From contig NZ_CP082909.1 in assembly GCF_023822025.1 (NCBI RefSeq), forward strand, positions 1,354,001 to 1,418,000: a stretch of 64,000 nt of DNA. The letters are read 5' to 3'. The DNA comes from Endozoicomonas sp. 4G. Lineage in GTDB: Bacteria; Pseudomonadota; Gammaproteobacteria; Pseudomonadales; Endozoicomonadaceae. The stretch's first letter is position 1. The number at the start of each line of letters is the position of its first letter. The notes beneath the pieces are model-generated. The model searched no databases. It had not been told where the DNA came from and worked only from the letters and a program-made list of their open reading frames with translations. Made by a program: the position numbers and the translations under genes. Below, piece after piece: positions 20,271 through 29,111 of the stretch.

Positions 20271-20284
20271 TTGATCCGTGTCAA
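20271..20284. promoter_or_regulatory. FNR/ANR-type binding site upstream of dcuC-pepE
   Basis: TTGAT-N4-GTCAA, the same half-site pair as at 417-430. It lies in the 371-bp gap between divergent dcuC (start 20112) and the first DUF3605-like gene (start 20484). Distance to the dcuC start is about 159 bp. No other feature is evident in this gap. Confidence 0.6.
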
Positions 20285-20483
20285 CAAAGGTCGGTGTTGT
20301 GTAAAAAATGAGTGCTTGACTTGATCGAAGTGATAGGCAGAAGAGAGGAAGGCAAGTCGCCTTTTCGTTAGAACACAAAATCAGACTCAATATCGGGGTG
20401 ATTACCTCAGTGCTGCCAGCAGCTGATTAAGCTATGCTGGAAGCCAATAAAATAATATTGGACTCAACAGAGGGGAAGGCATT

Positions 20484-21077
20484 TTGAAGGCTACTCAGAT
20501 TTTGAGAGCTATCGGCATTTTCAGCCTCATGCTGTTTACGGTTCTTTTCAGTGTTGTCACTTACTCCGGAGTGATTACCTGGGAAGAGATTCAGTCAGAC
20601 CATTTTGATTCCCGAAGAAGTCCTGCCCAGCTGGACGCTTATCTTAGCTATCTGGCGCAGTTGAAGCAGAATGGCGTATCGCCTGAAACCATTGTGCTGG
20701 AGGATATCTTTAAGCTATCGAATCAAAAAGCACAGGAGTGCAGTGATGGCCATTGCAAGCTGGACAGTCGGCTGGTGTTGAACAGTTTCCCCTACTGGCT
20801 GGAAGATGGCGTGGTGCATGTGTTGATGTTTATCTCCAGCAAGGACTGGCAGGAACAGCCCTTGCACGATGAGTCAAAGCGGTTGTTGCAGAAAAATCTT
20901 GGCGAGTTACAAAAAAAGTATTCTCTGGAATGGCAAATCCATGTGAATCCACCCCATAAACGATCAGTGGGTCTGGCTCATGCTCATATCTTTTTGAAAG
21001 GTGTGAACTCAGAAACGATTGCTGATCAGATCAAGCGAATTCTGCCATTCAGTAAACCAGGACTGGAACCCTGGTAG
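20484..21077 (+). CDS. DUF3605-like protein with N-terminal membrane anchor (copy 1)
   Basis: A 197-residue protein of unknown function. Residues 8-30 are hydrophobic (signal anchor or signal peptide). TWEEIQ near residue 32 opens the conserved part, followed by RRSPAQLDAYLSYLAQLK, FPYWLEDGVVHVLMF near 105 and HVNPPHKRSVGLAHAHIFL near 155. These resemble the DUF3605 signatures (the W-E-E start, the FPY...H segment and NPP...H-H). The start is a TTG at 20484 with a purine-rich GAGGGGAAGG just upstream. A second copy follows after 99 bp. DUF3605 membership is from memory of the pattern; function is not known. Confidence 0.65.
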   Translation: MKATQILRAIGIFSLMLFTVLFSVVTYSGVITWEEIQSDHFDSRRSPAQLDAYLSYLAQLKQNGVSPETIVLEDIFKLSNQKAQECSDGHCKLDSRLVLNSFPYWLEDGVVHVLMFISSKDWQEQPLHDESKRLLQKNLGELQKKYSLEWQIHVNPPHKRSVGLAHAHIFLKGVNSETIADQIKRILPFSKPGLEPW

Positions 21078-21176
21078 CTCAAACCATCAGGTAGAGCATT
21101 CACTTCTGCGCTGACGGCAGTTGATAAGGCTATGCTGAACAACAAACGATACTGGACTTAACCGAGAGAGAATGGT

Positions 21177-21758
21177 TTGGGGGCTATCGGCGTTTGCAGT
21201 CTGTTGCTTAAAGTTCTTCTCAGTATGGTCACTTACTCCGGAGTGATTACCTGGGAAGAGATTCAGTCAGGCCATTTTGATACCCGTAGAAGTCCTGTCC
21301 AGCTGGTAGCTTACCTTGGCTATCTGTCGCAATTGAAGCTGATCAGGAAATCGCCTGAAACGGCTGTTCTGGAGAATGTTTTCAAGCTATCGGACCAAAG
21401 GGCACTGGAGTGCAGTGCTGGTCATTGCGCATTGGAAAGCCGACTGGTGTTGAACCGTTTTCCCTACTGGCTGGAAGACGACGTAGTGCATCTGTTGCTG
21501 TTTATGTCCAGCAGGGACTGGCATGAACAGTCTTTGCATGAAGAATCAAACCGACTGTTGCAGAAAAACCTGGGTGAGTTGCTGTCAAGGTATTCTCTGG
21601 AATGGAAAATCCATGTGAACCCACCCCACAAACGAACGGTGGCGGGGCTGGCTCACGCTCACATCTTCCTCAGGAGTGTGAACTCAAAAGAGATGGCTGA
21701 CCAGATCGGGCAGATTTTACAGTCTGGTCAATCAGGGTGGGAGCTCGGGTCGTTCTAA
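21177..21758 (+). CDS. DUF3605-like protein with N-terminal membrane anchor (copy 2)
   Basis: A 193-residue paralogue of the preceding gene, highly similar along its whole length: TWEEIQ, RRSPVQL, FPYWLEDDVVHLLLF and HVNPPHKRTVAGLAHAHIFL all recur. Compared with copy 1 the 5' end has lost about 20 bp, so the likely start is a TTG at 21177 with GAGAGAG upstream; the ATG at 21172 is out of frame. The upstream DNA is also similar to that of copy 1, so the duplication includes the promoter side. The 3' end overlaps the convergent DsbD_2/TauE-like gene by 4 bp. Function unknown. Confidence 0.65.
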   Translation: MGAIGVCSLLLKVLLSMVTYSGVITWEEIQSGHFDTRRSPVQLVAYLGYLSQLKLIRKSPETAVLENVFKLSDQRALECSAGHCALESRLVLNRFPYWLEDDVVHLLLFMSSRDWHEQSLHEESNRLLQKNLGELLSRYSLEWKIHVNPPHKRTVAGLAHAHIFLRSVNSKEMADQIGQILQSGQSGWELGSF

Positions 21759-22465
21759 TGGCCGCCATGCCCGACAGAAAGCAGGGACATGACCCACATC
21801 TGATGCGGGCCGGGAATACTGTAGAGACCAAAGAGGATCATCATCATGCCGGCAATATTGCGGGTCATGCTGGCCTGTATAACAGACGCCAGTTGTCTTG
21901 CAAAAATGCCGGTCAGAAACACCGACGGCAGAGTGCCCAGCCCAAAGGCCGCCATTAACAAGGCAGATTGAGTCGGGTTATTCTGGCTGGCGGACCAGAC
22001 CAATGTGCTGTAAACCAGTCCGCAGGGAAGCCAGCCCCACAGGGCACCCAGGGCAAGGGCTTCAGGCGTGCTGCGAATGGGCAGCAGTTTGCTGGCCAGC
22101 GGTTGAATGTGTTTCCAGAGATGCTGCCCCAGCTTTTCCATTTTCATCAGGCCTTTCCACCAACCGGTGATATAAAAACCCATGGCAATCAGCATGCCGC
22201 TGGCAATGACACGAAGAGAAGATTGCAGAGCTTCGCTGGCATCGCCCAGAAACCAGCCCACCAACCCCAGCAGCAGACCCGCCAAAGCATAACTGCTGAT
22301 TCGACCGGCATGATAAGCCAACATTAACCAGCCGGTTGATGCTTTTGAGCGTCCTTTGAGAGACAGGCTAAGGGCTGAGGTGATCCCCCCGCACATACCG
22401 ATGCAGTGGGTACTGCCCAGCAAGCCAAGGGTGATTGCGGCGAGTAGAGTGGGTGCTTCGGTCAT
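21755..22465 (-). CDS. Sulfite exporter TauE/SafE-like (DsbD_2-type) membrane protein of the cbb3 cluster
   Basis: A 236-residue polytopic protein with about six hydrophobic segments. The N-terminus carries GSTHCIGMCGGI (residues 17-28), and the second half carries GWLPCGLVYSTL near 148; both cysteine motifs are typical of the DsbD_2/heavy-metal-transport-like family found next to ccoS in many gammaproteobacteria. The paired cysteines suggest thiol or copper chemistry in cbb3 maturation, but that role is inferred. Its start overlaps the ccoS stop by 4 bp, so it is translationally coupled. It is the last gene of the ccoGHIS operon. Confidence 0.8.
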   Translation of the reverse strand: MTEAPTLLAAITLGLLGSTHCIGMCGGITSALSLSLKGRSKASTGWLMLAYHAGRISSYALAGLLLGLVGWFLGDASEALQSSLRVIASGMLIAMGFYITGWWKGLMKMEKLGQHLWKHIQPLASKLLPIRSTPEALALGALWGWLPCGLVYSTLVWSASQNNPTQSALLMAAFGLGTLPSVFLTGIFARQLASVIQASMTRNIAGMMMILFGLYSIPGPHQMWVMSLLSVGHGGH

Positions 22466-22650
22466 GGCTGTTTCAAGTCGGTTTTTTTGGCTGGGGGACT
22501 GGCCTTTGCTGGTTCATCGTCAAACAGGATGCTGTGCGCGGGTCCTTCCAGGTCATCAAACTGGTCACTGTCCACCGCCCACAGGAATATCCCGACAGCG
22601 AGGGCAATCAGTATTACGGCTATTGGGATAAGAATGATCAGGCTTTCCAT
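22462..22650 (-). CDS. ccoS: cbb3-type cytochrome oxidase assembly protein CcoS
   Basis: A 62-residue protein with one transmembrane helix (LIILIPIAVILIALAVGIF) followed directly by LWAVDSDQFDDLEGPAHSIL, the invariant CcoS signature. CcoS is needed for cofactor insertion into the CcoN subunit. It starts 7 bp after the ccoI stop and overlaps the next gene by 4 bp, as in other gammaproteobacterial clusters. Confidence 0.93.
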   Translation of the reverse strand: MESLIILIPIAVILIALAVGIFLWAVDSDQFDDLEGPAHSILFDDEPAKASPPAKKTDLKQP

Positions 22651-22657
22651 AAAAACA

Positions 22658-25192
22658 CTATACCTTTACCGCATCTGGCAGACTATCCGCATTTTCCCTG
22701 CTGCGGTTCTGGCTGGCGCTCTTTTGGCTGGCGCTCTTCTGACTCGAAAATGGTTTTTTGCGGGCAGCAGGCTTTTTATTCCTGTTTAACCGCAGGGCAT
22801 TGCCCACTACCAGCAGAGAGCTGCATGCCATACCAATGGCAGCCATCCAGGGAGCCACCATGGCCGCCGCCGCCAGGGGCAGGGCAGTCATATTGTAAGC
22901 GAATGCCCAGGCCAGGTTCTGGCGAATGATCCTGCGGGTTTTCCTGACCAGCTCAAAGGCTTCTATCAGACGACCAAGGTCGTTGGATAGAAGAACGGCA
23001 TCGGCGTTGGTCTTGGCCAGATCTGACGCCGTGCCCATAGCCAAAGAGATATCGGCACCGGCCAGAACCGGAACGTCGTTAATGCCATCCCCCACCATCA
23101 GGACATGCTCTCCGTCAGCCTGGCACTGGCGAATAAACGCCAGTTTGTCATCCGGGCTGGCCTGGGAGTGCCATTGCTCAATAGCCAGTTGTTGTGAGAC
23201 GGCGGCTACCACCGGTTCCTGGTCGCCACTGAGCAGTGTCACCCTGAGACCAGAGTCTTTTAACTGACCAATGACACGGGCAGCTTCTGGCCTGAGACTG
23301 TCGGTCACTTTGAACCAGCACAGTGGCAAGTGGTTTTCGGACATCAGCAACCATTGCCCTTCCTGCTCCGGGCGTGCCGGGATATTCTCCTGACAACAGA
23401 AATCGGGACGGCCAAGTTTGTAATAGTTTGCACCTACTCTCGCGGCGATGCCTTGCCCGGTGTGACTGACAACTTCTTTAGCCTTGAGGTCAGTGACTAC
23501 TGCAAAAGCTCTGGCAATAGGGTGTTCCGAATGAGCTTCAATGGCTGAGGCAATGGCGAGCAGTGTATCTTCTGAATGATGGCAGCCCGCAACGGGATAA
23601 ATGCCTTCCAGTGTTAAACGACCCTGGGTCAAGGTGCCGGTTTTATCAAAAACAACGTGGCTGATTTTGCCCAGACCCTCGAGTACATGGCCCTGGGTCA
23701 CCAGGAATCCCAGTTTATGCAGACAGCCTGTGGCTGCCGTCAGAGCCGTTGGCGTTGCCAGGGAGAGTGCGCAGGGGCAGGTCACCACCAGTACCGACAG
23801 GGTGATCCAGAATGCATCTTCTGCCACGACACCGGACCAGTACCAATAAACGAGAGATGCCGTTAATAGCACGCAAGCCACAAAATAACCGGCAACACGA
23901 TCGGCCAGTCGGGCAATGGCCGGTTTATCCTGCTGGGCATGTTTCAGCAGTTTGAGAATCGCAGACATCCGGGTTTCTTCACCCACATGGGTGATTTCAA
24001 CCTCAATGGCGTTGTCGACATTAAGGCTGCCCCCCATCACTGACTCACCTTTGCCGCGGGCTATGGGTAGATATTCACCGGTCAGCATGGACTCGTCGAT
24101 ACTGCTGTTGCCCTGCAATATTACGGCGTCAGCCGGAATGGCATCACCGGGCAATACCCGAACCTGGTCGTTGGGTTTCAGGTCGATAAGAGGCACTCGA
24201 ACGTACTCATCACCTTCTTTTTTCAGGCAGCTGGAGGGCAGCAGATTGCTCAGGGCCCGGGCCGCCCGTGAGGTGGAGTGTCTGGCGCGAAGTTCCAGAT
24301 ATCGACCGGCCAGCAAGAAGAAGGTAAACATGGACACCGAATCAAAATAGACTTCGCCACCGCCGTTAACGGTTGCCCAGAGGCTGGCAACATAAGCCCC
24401 GCCAATGGCAATGGAAACCGGCACATCCATGCTCAGATGACGGGTTCGGACATCTCGCAGGGCCGCTTTGAAAAAAGGCGCTGCCGAGTAGAATATAACC
24501 GGGGTGGCGATCAGGGCACTGACATAGCGGATCAGGTCCCGATAAGGAGCCGCCATATCATTACTGATGGCTCCGGAGTAAAGCGCGATGGCATACATCA
24601 TGACCTGCATGGTGCCAATACCGGCAATAGCCAGGCGTCGTATAAATACCCGGTTTTCTTCCTTGAGCATGGCTTCCTGGCGATCAGCCCGCCAGGGGTA
24701 GGCTTTATAACCAATCTGATGGATGGCGATCAGAATGTTGCTGAGTGGCACCTGGCCATTATTCCAGCTGATCTGGGCTTCGTGAGTGCTCAGGTTAACA
24801 CTGACTTTTGCCACGCCGTCGATCCGACCAATATGATTTTCCAACAGCCAGATGCAGGCGGCACAAGTGATGCCTTCAATCAGCAGGCTGGCCTGTCGTT
24901 CAGACGCATCATTGCGATTGCGGATCACAAAGTCCTGCTGAATATCATCCCGGTCATAAAGCCTGAGTTCTTCTTCCAGTCGCTGACTGAGCGTATTGGC
25001 CTGCTGGCCCGGGTCGGTGCGGTGCTGATAATAGTTGTCCAGACCACCGGCAATGATCGCTTCGGTCACCATCTTGCAGCCGGGGCAGCACATAGGCTGC
25101 TCTATATCTTCAACCATTGCCGTATAAGGGGGTGTCCCCTCGATCGGCAGGTGGCAGTGAAAACAGTGGCAGCTTTCAGAATGTTTACTCAT
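22658..25192 (-). CDS. ccoI: Copper-translocating P1B-type ATPase CcoI (cbb3 oxidase biogenesis)
   Basis: Exports Cu+ across the inner membrane for assembly of the CcoN copper-haem centre. From the chosen ATG at 25192 the protein has about 844 residues: a cysteine-rich N-terminal domain (CHCFHCHLP, CCPGCKM), an HMA domain (GITCAACIWLL), eight predicted membrane helices with the CPC ion motif (VVTCPCALSLATPTA), phosphorylation site DKTGTLT, and GDGINDVPVLAGAD. The open frame extends 21 codons upstream to 25255, into ccoH, but starting at MSKHSES places the gene 19 bp after ccoH and lines up with the usual CcoI N-terminus. Confidence 0.93.
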   Translation of the reverse strand: MSKHSESCHCFHCHLPIEGTPPYTAMVEDIEQPMCCPGCKMVTEAIIAGGLDNYYQHRTDPGQQANTLSQRLEEELRLYDRDDIQQDFVIRNRNDASERQASLLIEGITCAACIWLLENHIGRIDGVAKVSVNLSTHEAQISWNNGQVPLSNILIAIHQIGYKAYPWRADRQEAMLKEENRVFIRRLAIAGIGTMQVMMYAIALYSGAISNDMAAPYRDLIRYVSALIATPVIFYSAAPFFKAALRDVRTRHLSMDVPVSIAIGGAYVASLWATVNGGGEVYFDSVSMFTFFLLAGRYLELRARHSTSRAARALSNLLPSSCLKKEGDEYVRVPLIDLKPNDQVRVLPGDAIPADAVILQGNSSIDESMLTGEYLPIARGKGESVMGGSLNVDNAIEVEITHVGEETRMSAILKLLKHAQQDKPAIARLADRVAGYFVACVLLTASLVYWYWSGVVAEDAFWITLSVLVVTCPCALSLATPTALTAATGCLHKLGFLVTQGHVLEGLGKISHVVFDKTGTLTQGRLTLEGIYPVAGCHHSEDTLLAIASAIEAHSEHPIARAFAVVTDLKAKEVVSHTGQGIAARVGANYYKLGRPDFCCQENIPARPEQEGQWLLMSENHLPLCWFKVTDSLRPEAARVIGQLKDSGLRVTLLSGDQEPVVAAVSQQLAIEQWHSQASPDDKLAFIRQCQADGEHVLMVGDGINDVPVLAGADISLAMGTASDLAKTNADAVLLSNDLGRLIEAFELVRKTRRIIRQNLAWAFAYNMTALPLAAAAMVAPWMAAIGMACSSLLVVGNALRLNRNKKPAARKKPFSSQKSASQKSASQNRSRENADSLPDAVKV

Positions 25193-25211
25193 CCAGTCAG
25201 TCCGAAATGTT

Positions 25212-25778
25212 TCAGGGTTGAGCACTGCCACGGGGCAGCAGCTCACTGGCAACACCGGCTTTCAGCATCAGGGGCTGATTCAGGCGCCAGCCTGTTTGGT
25301 AACCGACTTCGGGGACGTGTTCATCCAGTGTTTCCAGCTGAACGTAGGTTTTTCCCTCAACCGCTTCATCCACCTGGCCTACATAAATCTGGGTGGATTC
25401 GTCAGCGGAGATGGAGCGGTTGACCGTGATGACCTTGTCTTGGTCGGCGAATACCGGAGAAAGCAGGCTGAGCTTTAATTGTTTGGGCCAGTCATTAGTG
25501 TTGCCTTTCAGGGTGATTCGGACTTCACCGGTGAGGTCGTCGATCAGCAGCTTGGCGCGAATACCAAGGTCTCTGGCGTTGTTGTCACGGGTAAAATCTT
25601 CGTTAATCAGTTTGCCGGTCTTGTAGTAGTCATCGACCACCACGCTGTCCTGAATCTGGAACGCAAAGTAGATTCGGTAACTACCCCAGGCGAAGGTGAC
25701 AGCCAGTACTCCCAGAATTGCCCACACCCAGGGTTCCTGGTACCAGCGGGTGAAGGGTTCATTCTTCGAAAGGCTCAT
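25212..25778 (-). CDS. ccoH: cbb3 oxidase assembly protein CcoH (FixH family)
   Basis: About 188 residues with one N-terminal membrane helix (WVWAILGVLAVTFAWGSYRIYFAF) and a periplasmic domain carrying DYYKTGKLINEDFTRD, the FixH signature. FixH/CcoH stabilises assembly intermediates of the cbb3 complex. The frame opens at a TTG that overlaps the ccoG stop (25799), but the ATG at 25778 has an AGG-type ribosome site ten bases upstream and gives the usual length. It sits between ccoG and ccoI, as expected. Confidence 0.88.
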   Translation of the reverse strand: MSLSKNEPFTRWYQEPWVWAILGVLAVTFAWGSYRIYFAFQIQDSVVVDDYYKTGKLINEDFTRDNNARDLGIRAKLLIDDLTGEVRITLKGNTNDWPKQLKLSLLSPVFADQDKVITVNRSISADESTQIYVGQVDEAVEGKTYVQLETLDEHVPEVGYQTGWRLNQPLMLKAGVASELLPRGSAQP

Positions 25779-25795
25779 AATCGTTTTACCTGTCT

Positions 25796-27256
25796 TCAAA
25801 TTTGTGGAGCAATGAATCGACTTTCGGCAGTGACAGGCGGAATATCCGGCTGATCGGTGCTGATTATAAATTCAATATCCCGGCTGCCGGAATCGATAGA
25901 ACCCGCAGGAAGTACCAGTCGAACGACGTGTTGTGTCACTTCTCCGGCATTAACCGTAAAGCTCATATCACCTTTGCTACTCAGATTACCCACGTCCTTG
26001 ATACTGACCGTCATGGTCAGCGGCTGCTGATCCTTGTTGGCTAGTTTGAGGATGTAGGTGTTTTCAATACCGCCATCAGCGGTGGTGCGATAAAGCTGGT
26101 TACGGTCCCTGAGAACCTCCAGCTCCAGTGCCGAGCGACTGTTCAGGGTGACGACAAACAGTCCGATCATGGCCAGCAGAGCGGCGGTGTAGCCTATCAG
26201 CCTGGGGCGCAGGAAGTGCGTTTTCTTACCCGAAAGCTGGTTGTCTGTGGTGTAGCGGATCAGGCCTTTTTCATAGCCCATCTTATCCATGATGCTGTCG
26301 CAGGCATCGACACAGGCCGCACAACCAATGCAACCGATCTGCAGCCCGTTCCTGATATCAATGCCGGTGGGGCAGACCTGTACGCAGACGCTGCAATCAA
26401 TACAGTCACCCAGTCCCTGGCTTTTGGGGTCAATCCCTTTTTTGCGTGAACCCCGGTTTTCACCGCGTTTATGATCGTAGGCCACCACCAGAGTATCGCG
26501 GTCAAACATAACGCTCTGGAAACGTGCATAAGGGCACATGTGCAAGCAGACCATCTCCCTCATATAACCTGCATTGGCATAGGTCGCTAAGGTAAAAAAG
26601 CCCATCCAGAACAGCGCCCAGGGGTTGACGGCCAGGGACAGCAGATCCGGAACCAGCTCCCGGATCGGAGTAAAGTAACCAACAAAGGTGACCGCGGTGG
26701 CCACAGAGACGCCCAGCCAGATGCTGTGCTTGGCCAGTTTGCGCAGCACTTTTTCTGCCGACATCGGGCCTTTGTCCCTGCGTATTCGTTGGTTGCGGTC
26801 ACCTTCTGTGATGTTTTCTGCCCACATAAATACCCAGGTGAAGACACTCTGGGGACAGGTATAGCCACACCAGATCCGACCGGCCAGCACCGTTATGGCA
26901 AACAGCCCAAAGGCGCAGATAATCAACAGCCAGGACAGCAGAATAAAGTCCTGCGGCCAGAAAGTAGCGGAAAAAATATGAAACTTACGCTCAGGCAGAT
27001 CGAACAGAACCGCCTGTCGACCCTCCCAGTTTAACCAGGCCGTGCCAAAAAACAGAAGGAACAGCAGTGCTCCCCCGATCCGCCTGAGATTACGAAAATA
27101 TCCCTGAAAACTGCGTGTGTAGATTTTGTCCGGCTTTTGATACAGGTCAATTAATTCCGGTTCATTGGTTCGGCTTTGATTGCTTTGGCTTTGATTGCTT
27201 TGGCTTTGATTGCTTTGGCTTTGATTGTTTTGGCTTTGTTGGTCTGACTCTGGCAT
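25796..27256 (-). CDS. ccoG: cbb3 oxidase accessory protein CcoG (RdxA/FixG), polyferredoxin
   Basis: A 486-residue membrane iron-sulfur protein, reported in other bacteria to reduce copper for cbb3 assembly. Order: hydrophilic low-complexity N-terminus (residues 5-30) of repeated NQSQS units, first membrane helices, CGYTCPQSVFTW, MCPYARFQS, then the two 4Fe-4S clusters at CIDCSVCVQVCP and CIGCAACVDACD near residues 275-310, a further membrane helix and a C-terminal Ig-like FixG domain. The N-terminal repeat comes from 15-bp DNA repeats and is not found in typical CcoG proteins, so its length may vary between strains. Confidence 0.93.
   Translation of the reverse strand: MPESDQQSQNNQSQSNQSQSNQSQSNQSRTNEPELIDLYQKPDKIYTRSFQGYFRNLRRIGGALLFLLFFGTAWLNWEGRQAVLFDLPERKFHIFSATFWPQDFILLSWLLIICAFGLFAITVLAGRIWCGYTCPQSVFTWVFMWAENITEGDRNQRIRRDKGPMSAEKVLRKLAKHSIWLGVSVATAVTFVGYFTPIRELVPDLLSLAVNPWALFWMGFFTLATYANAGYMREMVCLHMCPYARFQSVMFDRDTLVVAYDHKRGENRGSRKKGIDPKSQGLGDCIDCSVCVQVCPTGIDIRNGLQIGCIGCAACVDACDSIMDKMGYEKGLIRYTTDNQLSGKKTHFLRPRLIGYTAALLAMIGLFVVTLNSRSALELEVLRDRNQLYRTTADGGIENTYILKLANKDQQPLTMTVSIKDVGNLSSKGDMSFTVNAGEVTQHVVRLVLPAGSIDSGSRDIEFIISTDQPDIPPVTAESRFIAPQI
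27171..27240. repeat. 15-bp tandem repeat in the 5' end of ccoG
   Basis: About four units of GGCTTTGATTGCTTT (plus strand) encode NQSQS repeats in the CcoG N-terminus. The unit is a multiple of three, so slippage would change length without breaking the frame. Confidence 0.85.
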
Positions 27257-27292
27257 ATCACTTCACTGCCCTGATGGTCGTTACTGATTAAA

Positions 27293-27320
27293 AAAACCGC
27301 AGCCAGATGGCTGCGGTTTT
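27293..27320 (-). terminator. Rho-independent terminator after ccoP
   Basis: AAAACCGCAGCC pairs with GGCTGCGGTTTT around a 4-nt loop; on the minus strand seven T residues follow. It lies 12 bp beyond the ccoP stop and separates ccoNOQP from ccoGHIS. Confidence 0.9.
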
Positions 27321-27331
27321 AATCAGAGGGG

Positions 27332-28252
27332 TTAATCCTGCTCTTTTTTGTTGTCCTTGTTGTCTTCGTCCAGGCTGTATACGTAGGTAGAGACCAGGTG
27401 GACTTTTTCCGTGCCCAGAACGTCTTTCCAGGCGGGCATCACGCCGTTACGACCGTTACGAATGGTGTATTCCACCTGAGCCTGGCCGGAGCCGTACAGC
27501 CAGGTATCATCGGTCAGATCTGGTGCTCCCAGCAGCTGATTACCTTTAGCATTGGCGTTATGACAGACCGCACAAGTGGTGTCATAAATCTTCTTGCCTG
27601 CCGCCATTGTGGTCGGGTCAACCTGGTCGCTCAGACCGGCGTTAGCGCGGATGAAGGTGGCGACGTCACGAACGCCTTTCTCACCAATCACTGCCCCCCA
27701 GGCTGGCATCTGCCCGTTGCGGCCCGCCGTGATGGAGGTCGTGATAGCGTCAGCGGTGCCGCCGTACAGCCAGTCATCGTCGGTCAGGTTCGGGAAGCCA
27801 AAGGCACCAGCGGCATCACTGCCGTGACACATGGCGCAGTTGTTCAGGAAGATACGCTCACCCATCTTAACCGCTTTAGGGTTGTTCACCAGCTCTTCGA
27901 TCGGAGTATTAGCGTACTGGGCAAACAGCGGCTGATAACGACGATCGTGTTTTTGCTGGTGACGTTCCAGTTCGCCGGAAGAAGTCCAGCCCAGGAAGCC
28001 CTTCCAGTTACCCATACCCGGATACAGGGCCAGGTAAGCGGCAGTAAAGATAATGGTGGCGACAAACAGCATCAGCCACCATTTAGGCATAGGATTATCC
28101 AGCTCTTCGATACCATCGTAGGCGTGCCCGGTGGTTTCAGTTGTCGTCTCTTTGCGCTGCTGCTTCCAGGAAGTCACCAGCACATAGACTACAAATGTCA
28201 GGCAGACCAGAGTAAGGAAGATGACCCATCCACTCCAGAAACTACTCATCAT
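27332..28252 (-). CDS. ccoP: cbb3-type cytochrome c oxidase subunit III (dihaem CcoP)
   Basis: A 306-residue membrane-anchored dihaem cytochrome c that passes electrons towards CcoO/CcoN. It shows an N-terminal helix pair (WSGWVIFLTLVCLTFVVYV and WWLMLFVATIIFTAAYLALYP) and two haem c sites, CAMCH near residue 140 and CAVCH near 230, each followed by a distal methionine segment (GQMPAWG, GVMPAWK). The start overlaps the ccoQ stop as TAATG. Length is typical. Confidence 0.96.
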   Translation of the reverse strand: MMSSFWSGWVIFLTLVCLTFVVYVLVTSWKQQRKETTTETTGHAYDGIEELDNPMPKWWLMLFVATIIFTAAYLALYPGMGNWKGFLGWTSSGELERHQQKHDRRYQPLFAQYANTPIEELVNNPKAVKMGERIFLNNCAMCHGSDAAGAFGFPNLTDDDWLYGGTADAITTSITAGRNGQMPAWGAVIGEKGVRDVATFIRANAGLSDQVDPTTMAAGKKIYDTTCAVCHNANAKGNQLLGAPDLTDDTWLYGSGQAQVEYTIRNGRNGVMPAWKDVLGTEKVHLVSTYVYSLDEDNKDNKKEQD

Positions 28253-28479
28253 TATATGGCCCCTTTGTCCTTGTCTGCGTGCTCATTGTTGGCTACGCCA
28301 CGCTCTTTTGTGTTACTGGCGTCTCGTGTATTTATATGAGCTGCGTCGTCTGCAAATGGCAGTGATGCCGCTTCATTAAACTGTTGCTTGTTACGGCCAC
28401 TGTAAGCCCAGAAGCAAACCCCCAAAAAGGCGATCATGGCAAAAACAGTGGACAGTCCTCTCAGGTCATTAATATCCAT
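28252..28479 (-). CDS. ccoQ: cbb3 oxidase subunit CcoQ (FixQ)
   Basis: A small single-helix subunit (helix LSTVFAMIAFLGVCFWAYSG, then NKQQFNEAASLPFADD, the CcoQ hallmark). It stabilises the cbb3 complex. The frame opens at a GTG at 28488, overlapping the ccoO stop, but the ATG at 28479 has GGTGA about ten bases upstream and starts the protein at MDINDLRG, as in other CcoQ. The tail after residue 45 is longer than in most homologues. Confidence 0.9.
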   Translation of the reverse strand: MDINDLRGLSTVFAMIAFLGVCFWAYSGRNKQQFNEAASLPFADDAAHINTRDASNTKERGVANNEHADKDKGAI

Positions 28480-28484
28480 GAGTA

Positions 28485-29096
28485 TCACCGTTTGTTCTGG
28501 ATGGTGGTGCCTAGTGACTGCAGATAAGCAACTACGGCATCCATTTCAGTACGACCTTTAACCGCTGCTGCTGCACCCTCGATGTCATCATCGGTGTAAG
28601 GTACGCCCAGGGTTCTGAGTGTTTCCATTCTACTGGCGATCGTTTTACCGTCCAGAGCAGTGGTGTTCAGCCATGGGTAAGATGGCATGATGGACTCAGG
28701 TACAACATCTCTTGGGTTATTCAGGTGGGCACGGTGCCACTCGTCAGAGTAACGGCCACCAACCCGGGCCAGGTCCGGACCTGTTCGCTTGGAGCCCCAC
28801 AGGAACGGATAGTCGTAGACCGACTCACCGGCCACTGAATAGTGACCATAACGCTCTACTTCAGCACGCAGAGGACGAACCATTTGTGAGTGACAGCCTA
28901 CACAGCCTTCGCGAATGTAAATGTCACGACCTTCCAGCTGAAGAGCGGTGTAAGGCTTGAGGCCTGCCACCGGCTCAGTGGTGGTTTTCTGGAAAAACAG
29001 GGGCACGATCTCAACCAGGCCGCCAAAGCTGATGGCGGCTACGATCAGTCCCACCATCAAACCAAGATTTTTTTCGACTAAATCATGTCTTTTCAT
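28485..29096 (-). CDS. ccoO: cbb3-type cytochrome c oxidase subunit II (monohaem CcoO)
   Basis: A 203-residue membrane-anchored cytochrome c with one N-terminal helix ([24 protein letters not shown]) and the haem site CVGCHSQM near residue 65. [26 protein letters not shown] is the strongly conserved block of CcoO. It lies 15 bp downstream of ccoN and overlaps the longest frame of ccoQ by four bases. Confidence 0.96.
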   Translation of the reverse strand: MKRHDLVEKNLGLMVGLIVAAISFGGLVEIVPLFFQKTTTEPVAGLKPYTALQLEGRDIYIREGCVGCHSQMVRPLRAEVERYGHYSVAGESVYDYPFLWGSKRTGPDLARVGGRYSDEWHRAHLNNPRDVVPESIMPSYPWLNTTALDGKTIASRMETLRTLGVPYTDDDIEGAAAAVKGRTEMDAVVAYLQSLGTTIQNKR

Positions 29097-29111
29097 GGTG
29101 AACTCCCTCGA

